Notes under the pieces: generated by a model
Seen by the model: the letters and a program-made list of their open reading frames with translations, nothing else
The model's database searches: none
Told to the model about the DNA's origin: nothing
Translations under genes and position numbers: made by a program
Assembly (NCBI GenBank): GCA_039028155.1
Contig: JBCCIS010000051.1
Span: forward strand, 1-38,660
Direction: 5' to 3'
Length of the DNA: 38,660 nt
Source: Pseudomonadota bacterium
GTDB lineage: Bacteria; Pseudomonadota; Alphaproteobacteria; SP197
In this document: positions 8,678-16,603 of the stretch, in pieces
Layout: each line of letters starts with the position of its first letter
Numbering within the stretch: position 1 is the first letter of the stretch

Positions 8678-9847
8678 CTAAAGTCTCGTGTAGAGACCCA
8701 AGCCTCGTTTCTTGATCTGCCCGGCAATGACGACGCGCTGGATTTCCGACGTACCTTCGACGATGCGTTCCAGGCGGACGCTGCGGTAGAGGCGCTCGGT
8801 CGGGTACTCCACGAGATAGCCGCGCCCGCCCATGATCTGCAGCGCTTCGTCGCAGACCCGGCCCGCCATTTCCGTACACACCAGCTTGACGGCCGAGGCG
8901 CGGGCGTGGGCGAGCTTGCGTTCGATGCCCGAATCGATCTCGGCGGCGCAGCGGTAGAGCAGGGTCTTCGCCGTCATGATGTCGACCGCCATGTCGGCGA
9001 TCTTGAAGGCGATCGCCTGGAAGTCACCGACCTTCTGGCCGAACGCCTCTCGCTCGCGGGCGTAGGCCTCGGCAGTCTCGGCGGCGCGGATGGCGGAACC
9101 GACACAGCGCGCGGCGATGAACATGCGCTGCTCGATGAACCAGTCTTTAGTCAGCTCGAAACCCTGCCCGATCTCGCCCAGGATCTGGCCTGCGTCGATC
9201 CTCATGTCTTCAAGGAGGATCTGCGGCGTGCGCCCTGAACGGTTCAGCATGTGTTTGGAAAGGTGCTTGACCGACATGCCGGGTGTGCCCTTGTCGACGA
9301 TGAAGAGTGTCGCCTTTTCCGGGTCGCCGTCGACGTTGCTGTGCAGCAGCGAATAGTCCGCATAGTTGGCGTGGCTGGCGAACCACTTCTCGCCGTTGAT
9401 GACGTAGTGGTTGCCGTCCTGGACGGCGGTCGACGTGATAGCGCGCGCGTCGGAGCCCGCGTCCTTTTCCGATACCATGAAGGCGACGGACTTTTCGCCG
9501 TTGATGGTGGGCTTGAGGTACTTCTCCTTCTGCTCCGGCGTCGCGAATTTCAGGGAGTAGGGCGGCACGATCGAGTGGATCAACGCCAATCCGCCGGTCG
9601 CCTTGCCGAGTTCCTCGTAGATCAGGCATTGCTGGACGACGTTGTAACCACGCCCGCCGTCCTCGACGCTGTGGTTCATGCCCGAAAGCCCGAAGTCGAC
9701 CGAGGCCTTGAGAATCATCTGCATGGTGTCAGGCGGCACACCGGCGTCGTCCTCGGCCAATTCCTCGTAGGGAAATAGCCAGGTCTCGGCGAAGTCCTTG
9801 GCCTTGGCCTGAAGCGCGCGGTCGGCCGCGCTTAAGGTGATATCCAT
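8678..9847 (-). CDS. Acyl-CoA dehydrogenase
   Basis: This 389-residue FAD enzyme forms the trans-2,3 double bond of an acyl-CoA and passes electrons to ETF. The N-terminal alpha domain (about 5-115) is followed by the beta domain with 'FMVSEKDAGSDARAI'. The C-terminal helical domain has 'QIMGGRGYLVEYPTERLYR' and the catalytic base Glu364 in 'VEGTSEIQR', matching the Glu of short/medium-chain enzymes. It starts 16 bp after the stop of the ornithine-cyclodeaminase-family gene, so the two form an operon with this gene second. The acyl chain cannot be assigned; in this setting a branched or amino-acid-derived acyl-CoA is plausible. Confidence 0.95.
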   Translation of the reverse strand: MDITLSAADRALQAKAKDFAETWLFPYEELAEDDAGVPPDTMQMILKASVDFGLSGMNHSVEDGGRGYNVVQQCLIYEELGKATGGLALIHSIVPPYSLKFATPEQKEKYLKPTINGEKSVAFMVSEKDAGSDARAITSTAVQDGNHYVINGEKWFASHANYADYSLLHSNVDGDPEKATLFIVDKGTPGMSVKHLSKHMLNRSGRTPQILLEDMRIDAGQILGEIGQGFELTKDWFIEQRMFIAARCVGSAIRAAETAEAYAREREAFGQKVGDFQAIAFKIADMAVDIMTAKTLLYRCAAEIDSGIERKLAHARASAVKLVCTEMAGRVCDEALQIMGGRGYLVEYPTERLYRSVRLERIVEGTSEIQRVVIAGQIKKRGLGLYTRL

Positions 9848-9863
9848 CGTGGCGCTCCTTGGT

Positions 9864-10868
9864 TCAGCGATAGGGCAGGCTGGTACCGATGCCGAGCTTA
9901 GCGGCCTTGTCGACCATGGCCTGGCCCAGCGCGATATCGGACAGACTTAAGCCCCGGTGCCAGAACAGAATCGTCTCGTCATCGCTCTCGCGGCCCGGCC
10001 GGTCGCCGGCGACGATCTGACACATTTCGGCGTGCAGGTTCTCCTGCGTCACCTTGCCTTCGTCGACATGGCGGCGCAGCGACCCGTATGGCCGCCCCGG
10101 CTGGCACTGCACCCAATCGTCGACGACGACTTTGTCCATGATGTCGGTCAGCGAGAACTCGACCGCGCTCATGGTGCCATAGGGCACGACAAAGCCGCCC
10201 CTGGGCACCCAGTCGGTCTTGAAGTGCGGGTGGGGTTCGGGCAGGCGCGAGGCCTCGACCTGGATGTCGGCGCCTTTCAGGCAGCTCTCCCAATCGTCGG
10301 TGACAATGACGGTCTTGCCGAGGTCGCGTGACAGCCGTTCGCCAAACGCATCGCGGCTTTCGGGCCGGCGCGAATGAACGCGGATCTCATCGAAGTCGAA
10401 CAGGTGATCCAAAAGGCGCACGTTCCAATAGGACGAACCACGCGCGCCGATGTTGCCGAGCCGCTTGCTCGATTTGCGTGCCAGGTACTTGGCGCCCAGC
10501 GCGGTCATGGCGCCCGTGCGCATGTCGGTGATGGCGGTCGCGTCCAGCAGTGCCTTGGGCATGCCGGTCTCGGGGCTGAACAGATTCAGCAGTGCCATCT
10601 CAGAGGGCAGGCCGCGCTTATAGTTGTTGACGAAATCGCCAACGATCTTGACGCCGGCCACGTCCAACGGTTGGACATAGCCTCGCAGAACATTGAAGTG
10701 GCCCTTGTCGGAGCTTTCGGGCACCAGGTGAACGCGCGGCTCCAGAACGGTCTGGTCGCGCCCCTGGGCGAGCAGCCCCGATTCGACGGCGTCCAGAATC
10801 TCGTCGTCGGTCATGGCGAGCCGCTCGATGTCCGGTCCGTTCAGATAGGTCATCGCGATCTCGGTCAT
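9864..10868 (-). CDS. Ornithine cyclodeaminase / mu-crystallin family protein
   Basis: This 334-residue NAD(P)-binding protein is in the OCD/mu-crystallin family (ornithine cyclodeaminase, alanine dehydrogenase, ketimine reductase). The substrate region 'LLDATAITDMRTGAMTALGA' (about 107-126) is clear. The dinucleotide fingerprint is unusual, 'GARGSS' at 141-146 instead of the common GAGxQA. Other marked segments are 'VVPYGTMSAVEFSLTDIMDK' and 'HRGLSLSDIALGQAMVDKA'. The frame runs back to 11249, but ATG 10868 follows GGGGAGG and gives the family length; ATG 10853 is a weaker alternative. It leads an operon with the acyl-CoA dehydrogenase. The reaction is uncertain. Confidence 0.88.
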   Translation of the reverse strand: MTEIAMTYLNGPDIERLAMTDDEILDAVESGLLAQGRDQTVLEPRVHLVPESSDKGHFNVLRGYVQPLDVAGVKIVGDFVNNYKRGLPSEMALLNLFSPETGMPKALLDATAITDMRTGAMTALGAKYLARKSSKRLGNIGARGSSYWNVRLLDHLFDFDEIRVHSRRPESRDAFGERLSRDLGKTVIVTDDWESCLKGADIQVEASRLPEPHPHFKTDWVPRGGFVVPYGTMSAVEFSLTDIMDKVVVDDWVQCQPGRPYGSLRRHVDEGKVTQENLHAEMCQIVAGDRPGRESDDETILFWHRGLSLSDIALGQAMVDKAAKLGIGTSLPYR

Positions 10869-10982
10869 GGCGCTGGTTTCCTCCCCGCTGGCCCCGACTC
10901 TATAGCCGGTTGATCGTGTGCTTGCATCAGGCCCGCCGAACGGCGAAGTTTCGCCATGCCCAAAGACACATCGTACCGCCGC

Positions 10983-11012
10983 CCGGTCGGGTTTTCGCCG
11001 GGCTCCGACCGG
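10983..11012 (+). other. Inverted repeat over the fetA translation-initiation region
   Basis: CCGGTCGG (10983-10990) and CCGACCGG (11005-11012) are perfectly complementary with a 14-nt loop, ending 7 nt before ATG 11020. No Shine-Dalgarno is visible in this stretch. The hairpin could limit translation or act as an operator. The rest of the 151-bp divergent gap holds nothing else I can assign. Confidence 0.35.
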
Positions 11013-11019
11013 CCCTGAT

Positions 11020-11637
11020 ATGACGATCGACAGCCTGCCTCTTCTCGCGGTCGAGAATGTCGTCCGTCCCGGCCTTTCGCCCGTCAGCCTCGCGCTTGCC
11101 GCCGGCTCGTGTGCCGTGGTGATGGGGCCGTCCGGCGCGGGAAAGTCGATTCTGCTGCGCGCCATCGCTGATCTCGACCCCCATGAGGGCGTGGTCTCGC
11201 TGAACGGTGTCGCCTGTTCGGCCATGTCCGGCCCGGCCTGGCGCTCCAAGGTCAGCTATGTCGCGGCGGAGCCCGGCTGGTGGGCGGAGTCGCCGGTTGA
11301 ACACATGGCGTCGCCGCAACGCGGCCGCGACCTGCTCGACCCACTGGGCCTGACCGAGGCCGTGTTCGAGGGCCAGATCGCGCGTCTGTCGACTGGCCAG
11401 CGCCAGCGCCTGGCGCTTATCCGCGCCCTGATCCAAGAGCCCGACGTGCTGTTGCTCGACGAGCCGACGGGCCCGCTGGATGGGGACAGTCGTGACCGGG
11501 TCGCCGATCTTCTGGAATCCAGGCGCGCCGACGGCATGGGTTTGCTGATCACCACCCACGACCGCGCCTTCGCCGAGCGCATGGGCGATCAACTCTACCA
11601 CATGGAAGCGGGCGTCATGGAGGCGGTACACCAATGA
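11020..11637 (+). CDS. fetA: ABC transporter ATP-binding protein, FetA (YbbL) type
   Basis: This is the ATPase of a two-gene ABC exporter. In Escherichia coli, FetAB is linked to iron export and peroxide resistance. The Walker A motif is 'GPSGAGKS', the signature 'LSTGQRQRLAL', Walker B 'VLLLDEPTGPLD', and the switch histidine lies in 'LLITTHDRAF'. At 205 residues it is compact, as for the family. The frame is open back to a GTG at 10918; ATG 11020 is preferred because the homology begins just after it, although no strong ribosome-binding site is present. Its last codons overlap the permease start by 4 bp (ATGA), indicating translational coupling. The iron role is known for the family, not shown here. 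Confidence 0.85.
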   Translation: MTIDSLPLLAVENVVRPGLSPVSLALAAGSCAVVMGPSGAGKSILLRAIADLDPHEGVVSLNGVACSAMSGPAWRSKVSYVAAEPGWWAESPVEHMASPQRGRDLLDPLGLTEAVFEGQIARLSTGQRQRLALIRALIQEPDVLLLDEPTGPLDGDSRDRVADLLESRRADGMGLLITTHDRAFAERMGDQLYHMEAGVMEAVHQ

Positions 11638-12437
11638 GCTACATCCAGCTTACGTATTGGGATATTGCCCTGGCGGCCCTGCTTCTGGTCGTCAACGGGA
11701 CGCTGTCGATCCTCTTGTCGCTGGGCGTCGCACGCCGGATCTTCATCGCCGCCGTGCGCATGACTGTCCAGCTTCTTCTGGTCGGCCTGGTGCTGTCGTT
11801 CCTTTTCGAACTGGCGTCGCCGATCTGGACCGGGTTGATGGCGCTCGTCATGGTCGCCGTCGCCGGGTACGAGGCGATGGCGCGCCAAAAGAACCGCTTC
11901 AAAGGCTGGTGGTCCTACGGCTTGGGCGTGTCGACGCTTCTGGTCGCGACGTTCAGTGTCACCATCCTTGCACTCGGGACCCAGATCAGACCCGACCCGT
12001 GGTTTGACCCGCGTTACGCCATCCCATTGCTCGGCATGATCCTGGGTAACGCGCTGACCGGCGTCAGCTTGGGACTGGACACGCTGACCACGGCGGTTGT
12101 CCGCGAACGGCCATCGATCGAGGCGCGCATCTCGCTCGGCCAGCCGCGTTTCGAAGCCATGGGCAATGTCATGCGCGACGCGCTGCGCGCCGGTTTCATG
12201 CCGATCATCAATTCGATGTCGGCGACCGGCATCGTCTCGTTGCCGGGCATGATGACCGGCCAGATCCTGGCCGGCGTGCCACCGGCCCAGGCGGTGAAGT
12301 ACCAACTTCTCGTCCTGTTCCTGATCGGCGGTGCGACCGGTTTCGGTGTCGTCCTGTCAGTACTGGGCGGTGTTCGGCGACTGACCGACGAACGTCATCG
12401 GCTGCGCCTGGACCGTCTGCTGGTGCGGTCGTCGTAG
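11634..12437 (+). CDS. fetB: ABC transporter permease, FetB (YbbM, UPF0014) family
   Basis: This 267-residue integral membrane partner of the preceding ATPase has several hydrophobic segments, beginning near residues 10-28, 38-58, 61-79 and 90-112, and ending with one near 220-245. 'IPLLGMILGNALTGVSLGLD', 'LSLGQPRFEAMGNVMRDALR' (here with an Ile-Ser start) and 'NSMSATGIVSLPGMMTGQIL' are hallmark FetB stretches. It overlaps fetA by 4 bp. A 7-bp stem-loop lies 16 bp after the stop. Confidence 0.93.
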   Translation: MSYIQLTYWDIALAALLLVVNGTLSILLSLGVARRIFIAAVRMTVQLLLVGLVLSFLFELASPIWTGLMALVMVAVAGYEAMARQKNRFKGWWSYGLGVSTLLVATFSVTILALGTQIRPDPWFDPRYAIPLLGMILGNALTGVSLGLDTLTTAVVRERPSIEARISLGQPRFEAMGNVMRDALRAGFMPIINSMSATGIVSLPGMMTGQILAGVPPAQAVKYQLLVLFLIGGATGFGVVLSVLGGVRRLTDERHRLRLDRLLVRSS

Positions 12438-12452
12438 CGCGCGCCGTGGTTG

Positions 12453-12475
12453 GTAGAACAGCTCATCGGTTCTAC
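12453..12475. terminator. Possible bidirectional stem-loop between convergent genes
   Basis: GTAGAAC (12453-12459) and GTTCTAC (12469-12475) pair over 7 bp with a 9-nt loop, in the 69-bp gap between fetB and the leftward hydrolase. No T-run adjoins it, so termination by it is only a suggestion. Confidence 0.3.
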
Positions 12476-12506
12476 ATGACGGCATGAACCCGCTTACGAT
12501 CGCTGG

Positions 12507-13310
12507 TCAGTCCGAAAAGAACTCACGCAGGATGCCGCCGACGATGTCCGGCGCTTCCAGCAGGACGCTATGGCGCAAGCGCGGCAGGATAATGAGCTCG
12601 GCATCTGGTAGGCGCTCGTACATCAGGCGCGCCATGCGCGGGTTCGATCCCTGGTCGAACTCGCCGGTCATGACCAGTGTGCGATTCGAAATCCGGTGGA
12701 GATCGTCAGCGAAGTCGGATTCGGCGAGTACGCGGTAACAGGCGGCGTAGCGGTCGGTATCCATACGACCGATCACCCGCTTCTTTTCTGCCAGCAGTTG
12801 GGGATGTTCGGCGCGGAAGCTATCGGTAAACCAGCGTGATGCCGACGCATCGAAATAGCTGACCGGCGGCTCGTTGCGGATAAAGTCGAGACGACTCCGC
12901 ACGCGATCACGTTCCTCCGGTGTCCTTCCGGCAACCGTCGACAGGAGGGCAAGGCGGTCGACCCGGTCGGGATGGGCCAGCGTGAACGCCTGGGCGATCA
13001 GGCCGCCGAGAGAAAAGCCGGCTAGGTGCGTCTTGTTGATGCCCGCATGGTCCAGCAGGCAGACGAGATCGTCGACGAAATCGCCGGCCGCGTAGTCGCC
13101 GGGCGGTTGGCCGGACCGGCCATGGCTTCTGAGGTCGTAACGAATGGTTTGGAAACGCCCGCCGAACCGGTCGATGACACCAAGCCAGTCATCTGACCAG
13201 GTACCGACACCGTGGATCAGCGTGACGGGCGCGCCGGATCCCTTGAGCTCATAGTAGATCGCATGACCGTCGTGGTTGAGGCTGGTTGGCGGCGTTTTGT
13301 CCGGTGCCAT
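12507..13310 (-). CDS. Alpha/beta-fold hydrolase (3-oxoadipate enol-lactonase-like)
   Basis: This 267-residue cytosolic alpha/beta hydrolase has the complete triad: nucleophile Ser100 in 'GFSLGG', acid Asp219 in 'MTGEFDQGSNP' and His247 in 'LRHSVLLEAP'. The oxyanion motif is 'LIHGVGTWSDDW'. 'YDLRSHGRSGQPPGDY' is typical of the PcaD/lactonase branch. No other beta-ketoadipate genes are present, so PcaD itself is not claimed. It lies 116 bp downstream of the EF-hand gene, with an intrinsic terminator between them, so it probably has its own promoter. Confidence 0.9.
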   Translation of the reverse strand: MAPDKTPPTSLNHDGHAIYYELKGSGAPVTLIHGVGTWSDDWLGVIDRFGGRFQTIRYDLRSHGRSGQPPGDYAAGDFVDDLVCLLDHAGINKTHLAGFSLGGLIAQAFTLAHPDRVDRLALLSTVAGRTPEERDRVRSRLDFIRNEPPVSYFDASASRWFTDSFRAEHPQLLAEKKRVIGRMDTDRYAACYRVLAESDFADDLHRISNRTLVMTGEFDQGSNPRMARLMYERLPDAELIILPRLRHSVLLEAPDIVGGILREFFSD

Positions 13311-13360
13311 GCTTCAGCTCGCTGCCCTAGCGGGGATCGTGAGCGCACGAGCATAGGGTA

Positions 13361-13398
13361 AGAAAACGAACGGCGCGACGACCGAAGTCGTGCGCGCC
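13361..13398 (-). terminator. Intrinsic terminator of the EF-hand gene (cUUCGg tetraloop)
   Basis: Read on the minus strand, a GGCGCG..CGAC stem closes on a UUCG tetraloop flanked by C and G. It has 11 bp with one bulged base and is followed by GTTCGTTTTCTT. The arms are 13387-13398 and 13372-13382, with the T-rich tract over 13361-13371. It begins about 28 nt past the EF-hand stop codon. This is the best intrinsic terminator in the window. Confidence 0.8.
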
Positions 13399-13426
13399 GC
13401 CCGCCGCGAGGAGACGAGGGGGAGGG

Positions 13427-14206
13427 TCAGCCCGCGTCTTTACGGCAATCGCGGTGGCGATCGCGATCCGATGCTTCGTCAAGCGTGATGGCGCCGTCAC
13501 CGTCGGCATCCAGGCACTCGAACATGTTCGGTTTGGTGTTGGCGAACTCTTCAGCCGAAATCTGGCCGTCGCCGTCAGCATCCGCGCGCTCGAACATGCG
13601 ATGGCCTTTGCCGTGGCCCTGGTGGTCCGACTCGGCCTTGCGTGCGGCGTATGCCTCTGAGACGTCGTTGGCGGATATGAAGCCGTCACCGTCGGTATCG
13701 ATCTCGGTGAACGTCTCGGCGCGCAGGGTCATGATCTCGTCCATCGTCACTTGGCCGTCGCTGTTAAGGTCGGCCTTGTCCATGAGCTTTTCGCCGTGAC
13801 GGCCTTCGTCGGCTTCGGCTTGGGTGACGATACCGTCACCATCAGCATCGAGCCGTTCGAACTTCTTCAAGCCCTTGAACTCGCCGCTCATGAACTCGTC
13901 TGTCGAGACGAGACCATCACTGTCGGTGTCGAACTTGTCGATCATCTTGTCGCCGTGACGCTCGGCACGCACCTGCTGGGCCTCCTCAATCGTCACGTAA
14001 CCGTCGGCATTGACGTCCATGGTCGTGAACATGGTGTCACGCGTGACCTGCCATTCTTCCATGGTGATCGAGCCGTCCGCATCGATGTCGGCGCGATTGA
14101 ACATCTCTTCCGCGCGGTCGCCGGCGGAATGGGCTTCGTACGAGATACCGGCGAGCAGAAGCAGCAAGGCCGTGGCGGCCAGGGTGGGGGTAACAACGCG
14201 ATCCAT
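13427..14206 (-). CDS. Exported EF-hand protein with eight calcium-binding loops
   Basis: This 259-residue protein has a signal peptide (hydrophobic core about 7-22, cleavage near 'EAHSA'), followed by eight canonical 12-residue EF-hand loops. The loops start at residues 40, 64, 93, 120, 146, 170, 209 and 233, for example DIDADGSITMEE, DADGDGIVTQAE and DADGDGAITLDE. Loop 6 (DTDGDGFISAND) has Asp rather than Glu at position 12. A His/Lys-rich linker (about 193-203) separates loops 6 and 7. ATG 14206 has AGAGAGAAG upstream; ATG 14227 in the same frame lacks one. It is a calmodulin-like periplasmic calcium binder or buffer, with no catalytic domain. It is monocistronic, with the terminator at 13361. 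Confidence 0.9.
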   Translation of the reverse strand: MDRVVTPTLAATALLLLLAGISYEAHSAGDRAEEMFNRADIDADGSITMEEWQVTRDTMFTTMDVNADGYVTIEEAQQVRAERHGDKMIDKFDTDSDGLVSTDEFMSGEFKGLKKFERLDADGDGIVTQAEADEGRHGEKLMDKADLNSDGQVTMDEIMTLRAETFTEIDTDGDGFISANDVSEAYAARKAESDHQGHGKGHRMFERADADGDGQISAEEFANTKPNMFECLDADGDGAITLDEASDRDRHRDCRKDAG

Positions 14207-14390
14207 AAGTTTCTTCTCTCTTGTCATGGTGTGTGGTGGTTGTGCTTCTCATACGCACGGCCTTCCCAAACCCTTCGCAAAAAAGTTTCCCGGTGTGATT
14301 TTTGTGCCGTCGCCATGTTGGCAGCGCACTTGCGGCCATGAATCCGCCACGTTGTGTCACGTCTGTGATGACGTGGGGCTCGCGCAGATC

Positions 14391-14768
14391 TCAGTCTGGG
14401 CTGAAAAACGCTTTGTTGACGATGCGCCATTCATCGCCTGTTCGCTGCATCACCAGATAGTCGGTGAAATGCCTATTCTGGTAACGCACGTTGACCTTGG
14501 CGACGGCGACCGGCCCCGTACGATCAACAGATACCAGATGCATGTCATAGGGCTCGCCCTCAACCTTAGGTGCGGGGCTGCTACCGATTTGCTCGATGAA
14601 GCCCTTTACCGGGAAGGCGTGGCTGCCGCGGGGGTTCTCGCCAAACAACCAGCATTGGGGGTGGAAGATCCGTTGAAGGCGCTCGGTGTCAGCTTCGTAC
14701 ATACCGAGGAAGTAATCCTCGACAATGACTTCAATCGCTTTGTCGTCCGTATCAGCAGGTTCTTGCAT
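14391..14768 (-). CDS. NTF2-like (putative lumazine-binding/SnoaL-like) protein
   Basis: This 125-residue protein has a cone-shaped NTF2-like fold. 'VEDYFLGMYEADTERLQRIF' and a 'HPQCWLFGE' segment form the N-terminal helices and first strand. 'DYLVMQRTGDEWRIVNKAFF' is the typical C-terminal strand pair. Pfam Lumazine_bd_2 is the likeliest family. ATG 14768 follows AAGGAGGGG; an upstream GTG in frame overlaps that ribosome-binding site and is rejected. It lies 56 bp downstream of PPK2 on the same strand and may be co-transcribed. Function is unknown; such proteins can be isomerases, dehydratases or simple binders. Confidence 0.85.
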   Translation of the reverse strand: MQEPADTDDKAIEVIVEDYFLGMYEADTERLQRIFHPQCWLFGENPRGSHAFPVKGFIEQIGSSPAPKVEGEPYDMHLVSVDRTGPVAVAKVNVRYQNRHFTDYLVMQRTGDEWRIVNKAFFSPD

Positions 14769-14824
14769 GGCCCCTCCTTGCACCCGGGTCGATATCCCGG
14801 CCGAAGTCTGCTGTCAGGTCACGT

Positions 14825-15628
14825 CTAGTAAGTCACGCCGTCGGGATGATCGATGATCTTGGCGTCCGGCGTGCCGATGACGTTGGGTTGCTTGCCCTCA
14901 TAGTCCAAGCCGCACAGCAGATGGCGCATGGTCGCGAGCCGGGCGCGGTGCTTGTCTTCCGCGTTAACCACCGTCCACGGCGCGAAGGGCGTGTCGGTCG
15001 CGGCGAACATCTCCTCGCGCGCCTTGGTGTAATCGTCCCATTTCTCGACGGCGGCAATGTCGATCGGGCTCATCTTCCACTGCTTCAGGGGGTCCTTGCG
15101 GCGGCGCTCGAAGCGGCGCTGCTGTTCGTGCTGGCTGATCGCAAGCCAGTACTTGATCAGCACGATGCCGTCATCCAGCAGCATGCGTTCAAACGCCGGG
15201 GCCTGGTTCATGAACAGGCGGTATTGCGACTCGTCACAGAAATCCATGACGCGCTCGACGCCGGCGCGATTGTACCAGGAGCGATCGAACAACACGATTT
15301 CGCCCTTGGTCGGCATGTGCGTGACGTAGCGTTGAAAGTACCATTGACCGCGTTCGGTCTCGTTGGGTTTGGGCAAGGCGACGACGCGGGCGACACGCGG
15401 GTTCAGGTGTTCGGTGATCGCCTTGATCATGCCGCCCTTGCCGGCGGCGTCGCGCCCCTCGAACACCACGACCAGGCGCTGGCCAGTCTCCGTCACCCAG
15501 CGTTGCATGCGGACCAGCTCGATCTGAAGCGGTTCCTTCTTCTTCTCGTACTTCTTGCGTCCCAGCGGCTCGGGATAGGGGTAGTCGCCTTCCTCGAAAG
15601 ACTTTCTGACCGCCGTCTTCGCATCCAT
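14825..15628 (-). CDS. ppk2: Polyphosphate kinase 2 (PPK2 family)
   Basis: PPK2 transfers phosphate between polyphosphate and nucleoside diphosphates, usually making GTP or ATP from polyP. It is a 267-residue single-domain enzyme. Walker A is 58-66 (GRDAAGKGG), Walker B has Asp115 in 'LFDRSWYNRAGVE', and the lid arginines are in 'QQRRFERRRKDPLKQWK'. This fits a class I PPK2. Its ribosome-binding site, GGGAG, lies in a 26-bp sequence that is a copy of the 3' end of ggt (15632-15657): reading leftward, that copy ends TAG, then GTC, then the PPK2 ATG. This suggests PPK2 was once directly downstream of ggt. Confidence 0.96.
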   Translation of the reverse strand: MDAKTAVRKSFEEGDYPYPEPLGRKKYEKKKEPLQIELVRMQRWVTETGQRLVVVFEGRDAAGKGGMIKAITEHLNPRVARVVALPKPNETERGQWYFQRYVTHMPTKGEIVLFDRSWYNRAGVERVMDFCDESQYRLFMNQAPAFERMLLDDGIVLIKYWLAISQHEQQRRFERRRKDPLKQWKMSPIDIAAVEKWDDYTKAREEMFAATDTPFAPWTVVNAEDKHRARLATMRHLLCGLDYEGKQPNVIGTPDAKIIDHPDGVTY

Positions 15629-15631
15629 GAC

Positions 15632-15657
15632 CTAGACTCCCAACGCCATACCGCCGC
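15632..15657 (-). repeat. Left direct repeat: displaced 3' end of ggt
   Basis: These 26 bases equal 17516-17541, the last codons of ggt, except for one base (A for G at 15650, a synonymous Gly change). Read leftward they encode GGMALGV then stop. The copy stands alone, 3 bp before the PPK2 start codon, with no ggt reading frame attached beyond it. Confidence 0.85.
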
Positions 15658-15869
15658 TCCGCCTGTTGCCGACATACCTTCGGCGCTCGGGGCATGTCAC
15701 GACCCAATAGCCGCATATATTCAGGCGGTCACAAGCATAACGTCTTGGGCGTTAGGCCGCACGTCGGCATCGTCGGCGGACAGAGCGCATGCGCCTAGGC
15801 GGTCGTCTCTGGTTTCGTGGCGTTCGGTTCGGTCGATCGAGATCGATTGGAATCAGGGAATGTGTCCCT

Positions 15870-16511
15870 TCATTCCTGCCCATAAATCTGTTGGGCAACG
15901 GCATCGCAGCGCTCAAGGAAGGCAGGATATTCGACCACGTCTCCAGCCTCGCGCACGCCCCAGGCGCGGATCAGAAACTGGTGCTCGAAGCCAAGAAGCC
16001 GGAACCCCGTCGCGTAACGTTCTAGAAGGTCACCGTAGCGGTCCTCGCCCTCACCCTGGGTTTGCACAAGAATCAACCGGCGCCCAGGACCAAGACGGCT
16101 CTTTCGCGCTTGGTTCGGATAATCCGGCACCAGGAAGGAGAAAAAGCGGTCGATCACCGACTTCAATTGGCCAGTCAGGTTGGTGAAGTAGACCGGGCTC
16201 GCCAACACAAGAACGTCCGACTGGGTGATGCTCTCCAGCACCGGCGTAAGATCGTCCTTCTGACCACAATGAGGCAGGTCGCCCTTGCAGCGGAAGAGGT
16301 TCCGGCAGCCGCCATAGGACAGCTCCGACAGGGCGACCTGCTGGACTGGCGCGCCGTGATCCACCGCTCGCTGGCAGAAACGTCTGGCGAGCGTCTCGCT
16401 GTTGCCGCTTGGCCGAGGGCTGCCGAGCAGGCAAAGGGTGCGCCGTTCGGCTGTGTTCCTGTGTTGGGTCAAGCTTGTTTCCTTTTGTGGCAGATGATCA
16501 AAAAATGTCAT
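15870..16511 (-). CDS. Flavodoxin-fold NAD(P)H-dependent FMN reductase
   Basis: This 213-residue flavodoxin-like oxidoreductase binds FMN through 'LLGSPRPSGNS' and 'ASPVYFTNLTGQLKSVIDR'. A cysteine-rich stretch, 'GGCRNLFRCKGDLPHCGQ', lies where multimeric flavodoxins and iron-sulfur flavoproteins carry Cys motifs, so redox-active cysteines or a cluster are possible. ATG 16511 has no ribosome-binding site. TTG 16472 in frame follows AAAGGAAAC and gives a more usual N-terminus (200 residues), so it may be the true start. It is divergent from a LysR gene, a common arrangement in which the regulator controls the reductase. Base composition differs from neighbours, and the pair lies in the repeat-bounded insert. 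Confidence 0.88.
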   Translation of the reverse strand: MTFFDHLPQKETSLTQHRNTAERRTLCLLGSPRPSGNSETLARRFCQRAVDHGAPVQQVALSELSYGGCRNLFRCKGDLPHCGQKDDLTPVLESITQSDVLVLASPVYFTNLTGQLKSVIDRFFSFLVPDYPNQARKSRLGPGRRLILVQTQGEGEDRYGDLLERYATGFRLLGFEHQFLIRAWGVREAGDVVEYPAFLERCDAVAQQIYGQE

Positions 16512-16584
16512 CTGTCGATCGATCGAAATCGAAACAACGCCTCTCGAACTTGAGGGAAACCAGTTGCTTCAACAAATGATCACT

Positions 16585-16603
16585 TGTCACACTAAACATG
16601 ACA
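16585..16603. promoter_or_regulatory. Candidate operator between the FMN reductase and LysR genes
   Basis: TGTCA (16585-16589) and TGACA (16599-16603) form a perfect inverted repeat with a 9-bp centre, in the AT-rich divergent promoter region. A further TGTCA is at 16506-16510. The size suits a LysR dimer. A weak promoter for the LysR gene may overlap it (TTGTCA at 16584). Confidence 0.45.

Noticed and set aside
14228-14390. ECF (EcfG-type GGAAC...GTT) promoter before the EF-hand gene
   Set aside because: A GGGAAAC is present on the minus strand, but no matching -10 element lies at the right spacing.
14846-16186. 446-codon plus-strand frame across PPK2 and the FMN reductase
   Set aside because: It covers two real minus-strand genes and the insert boundary; there is no recognisable domain.
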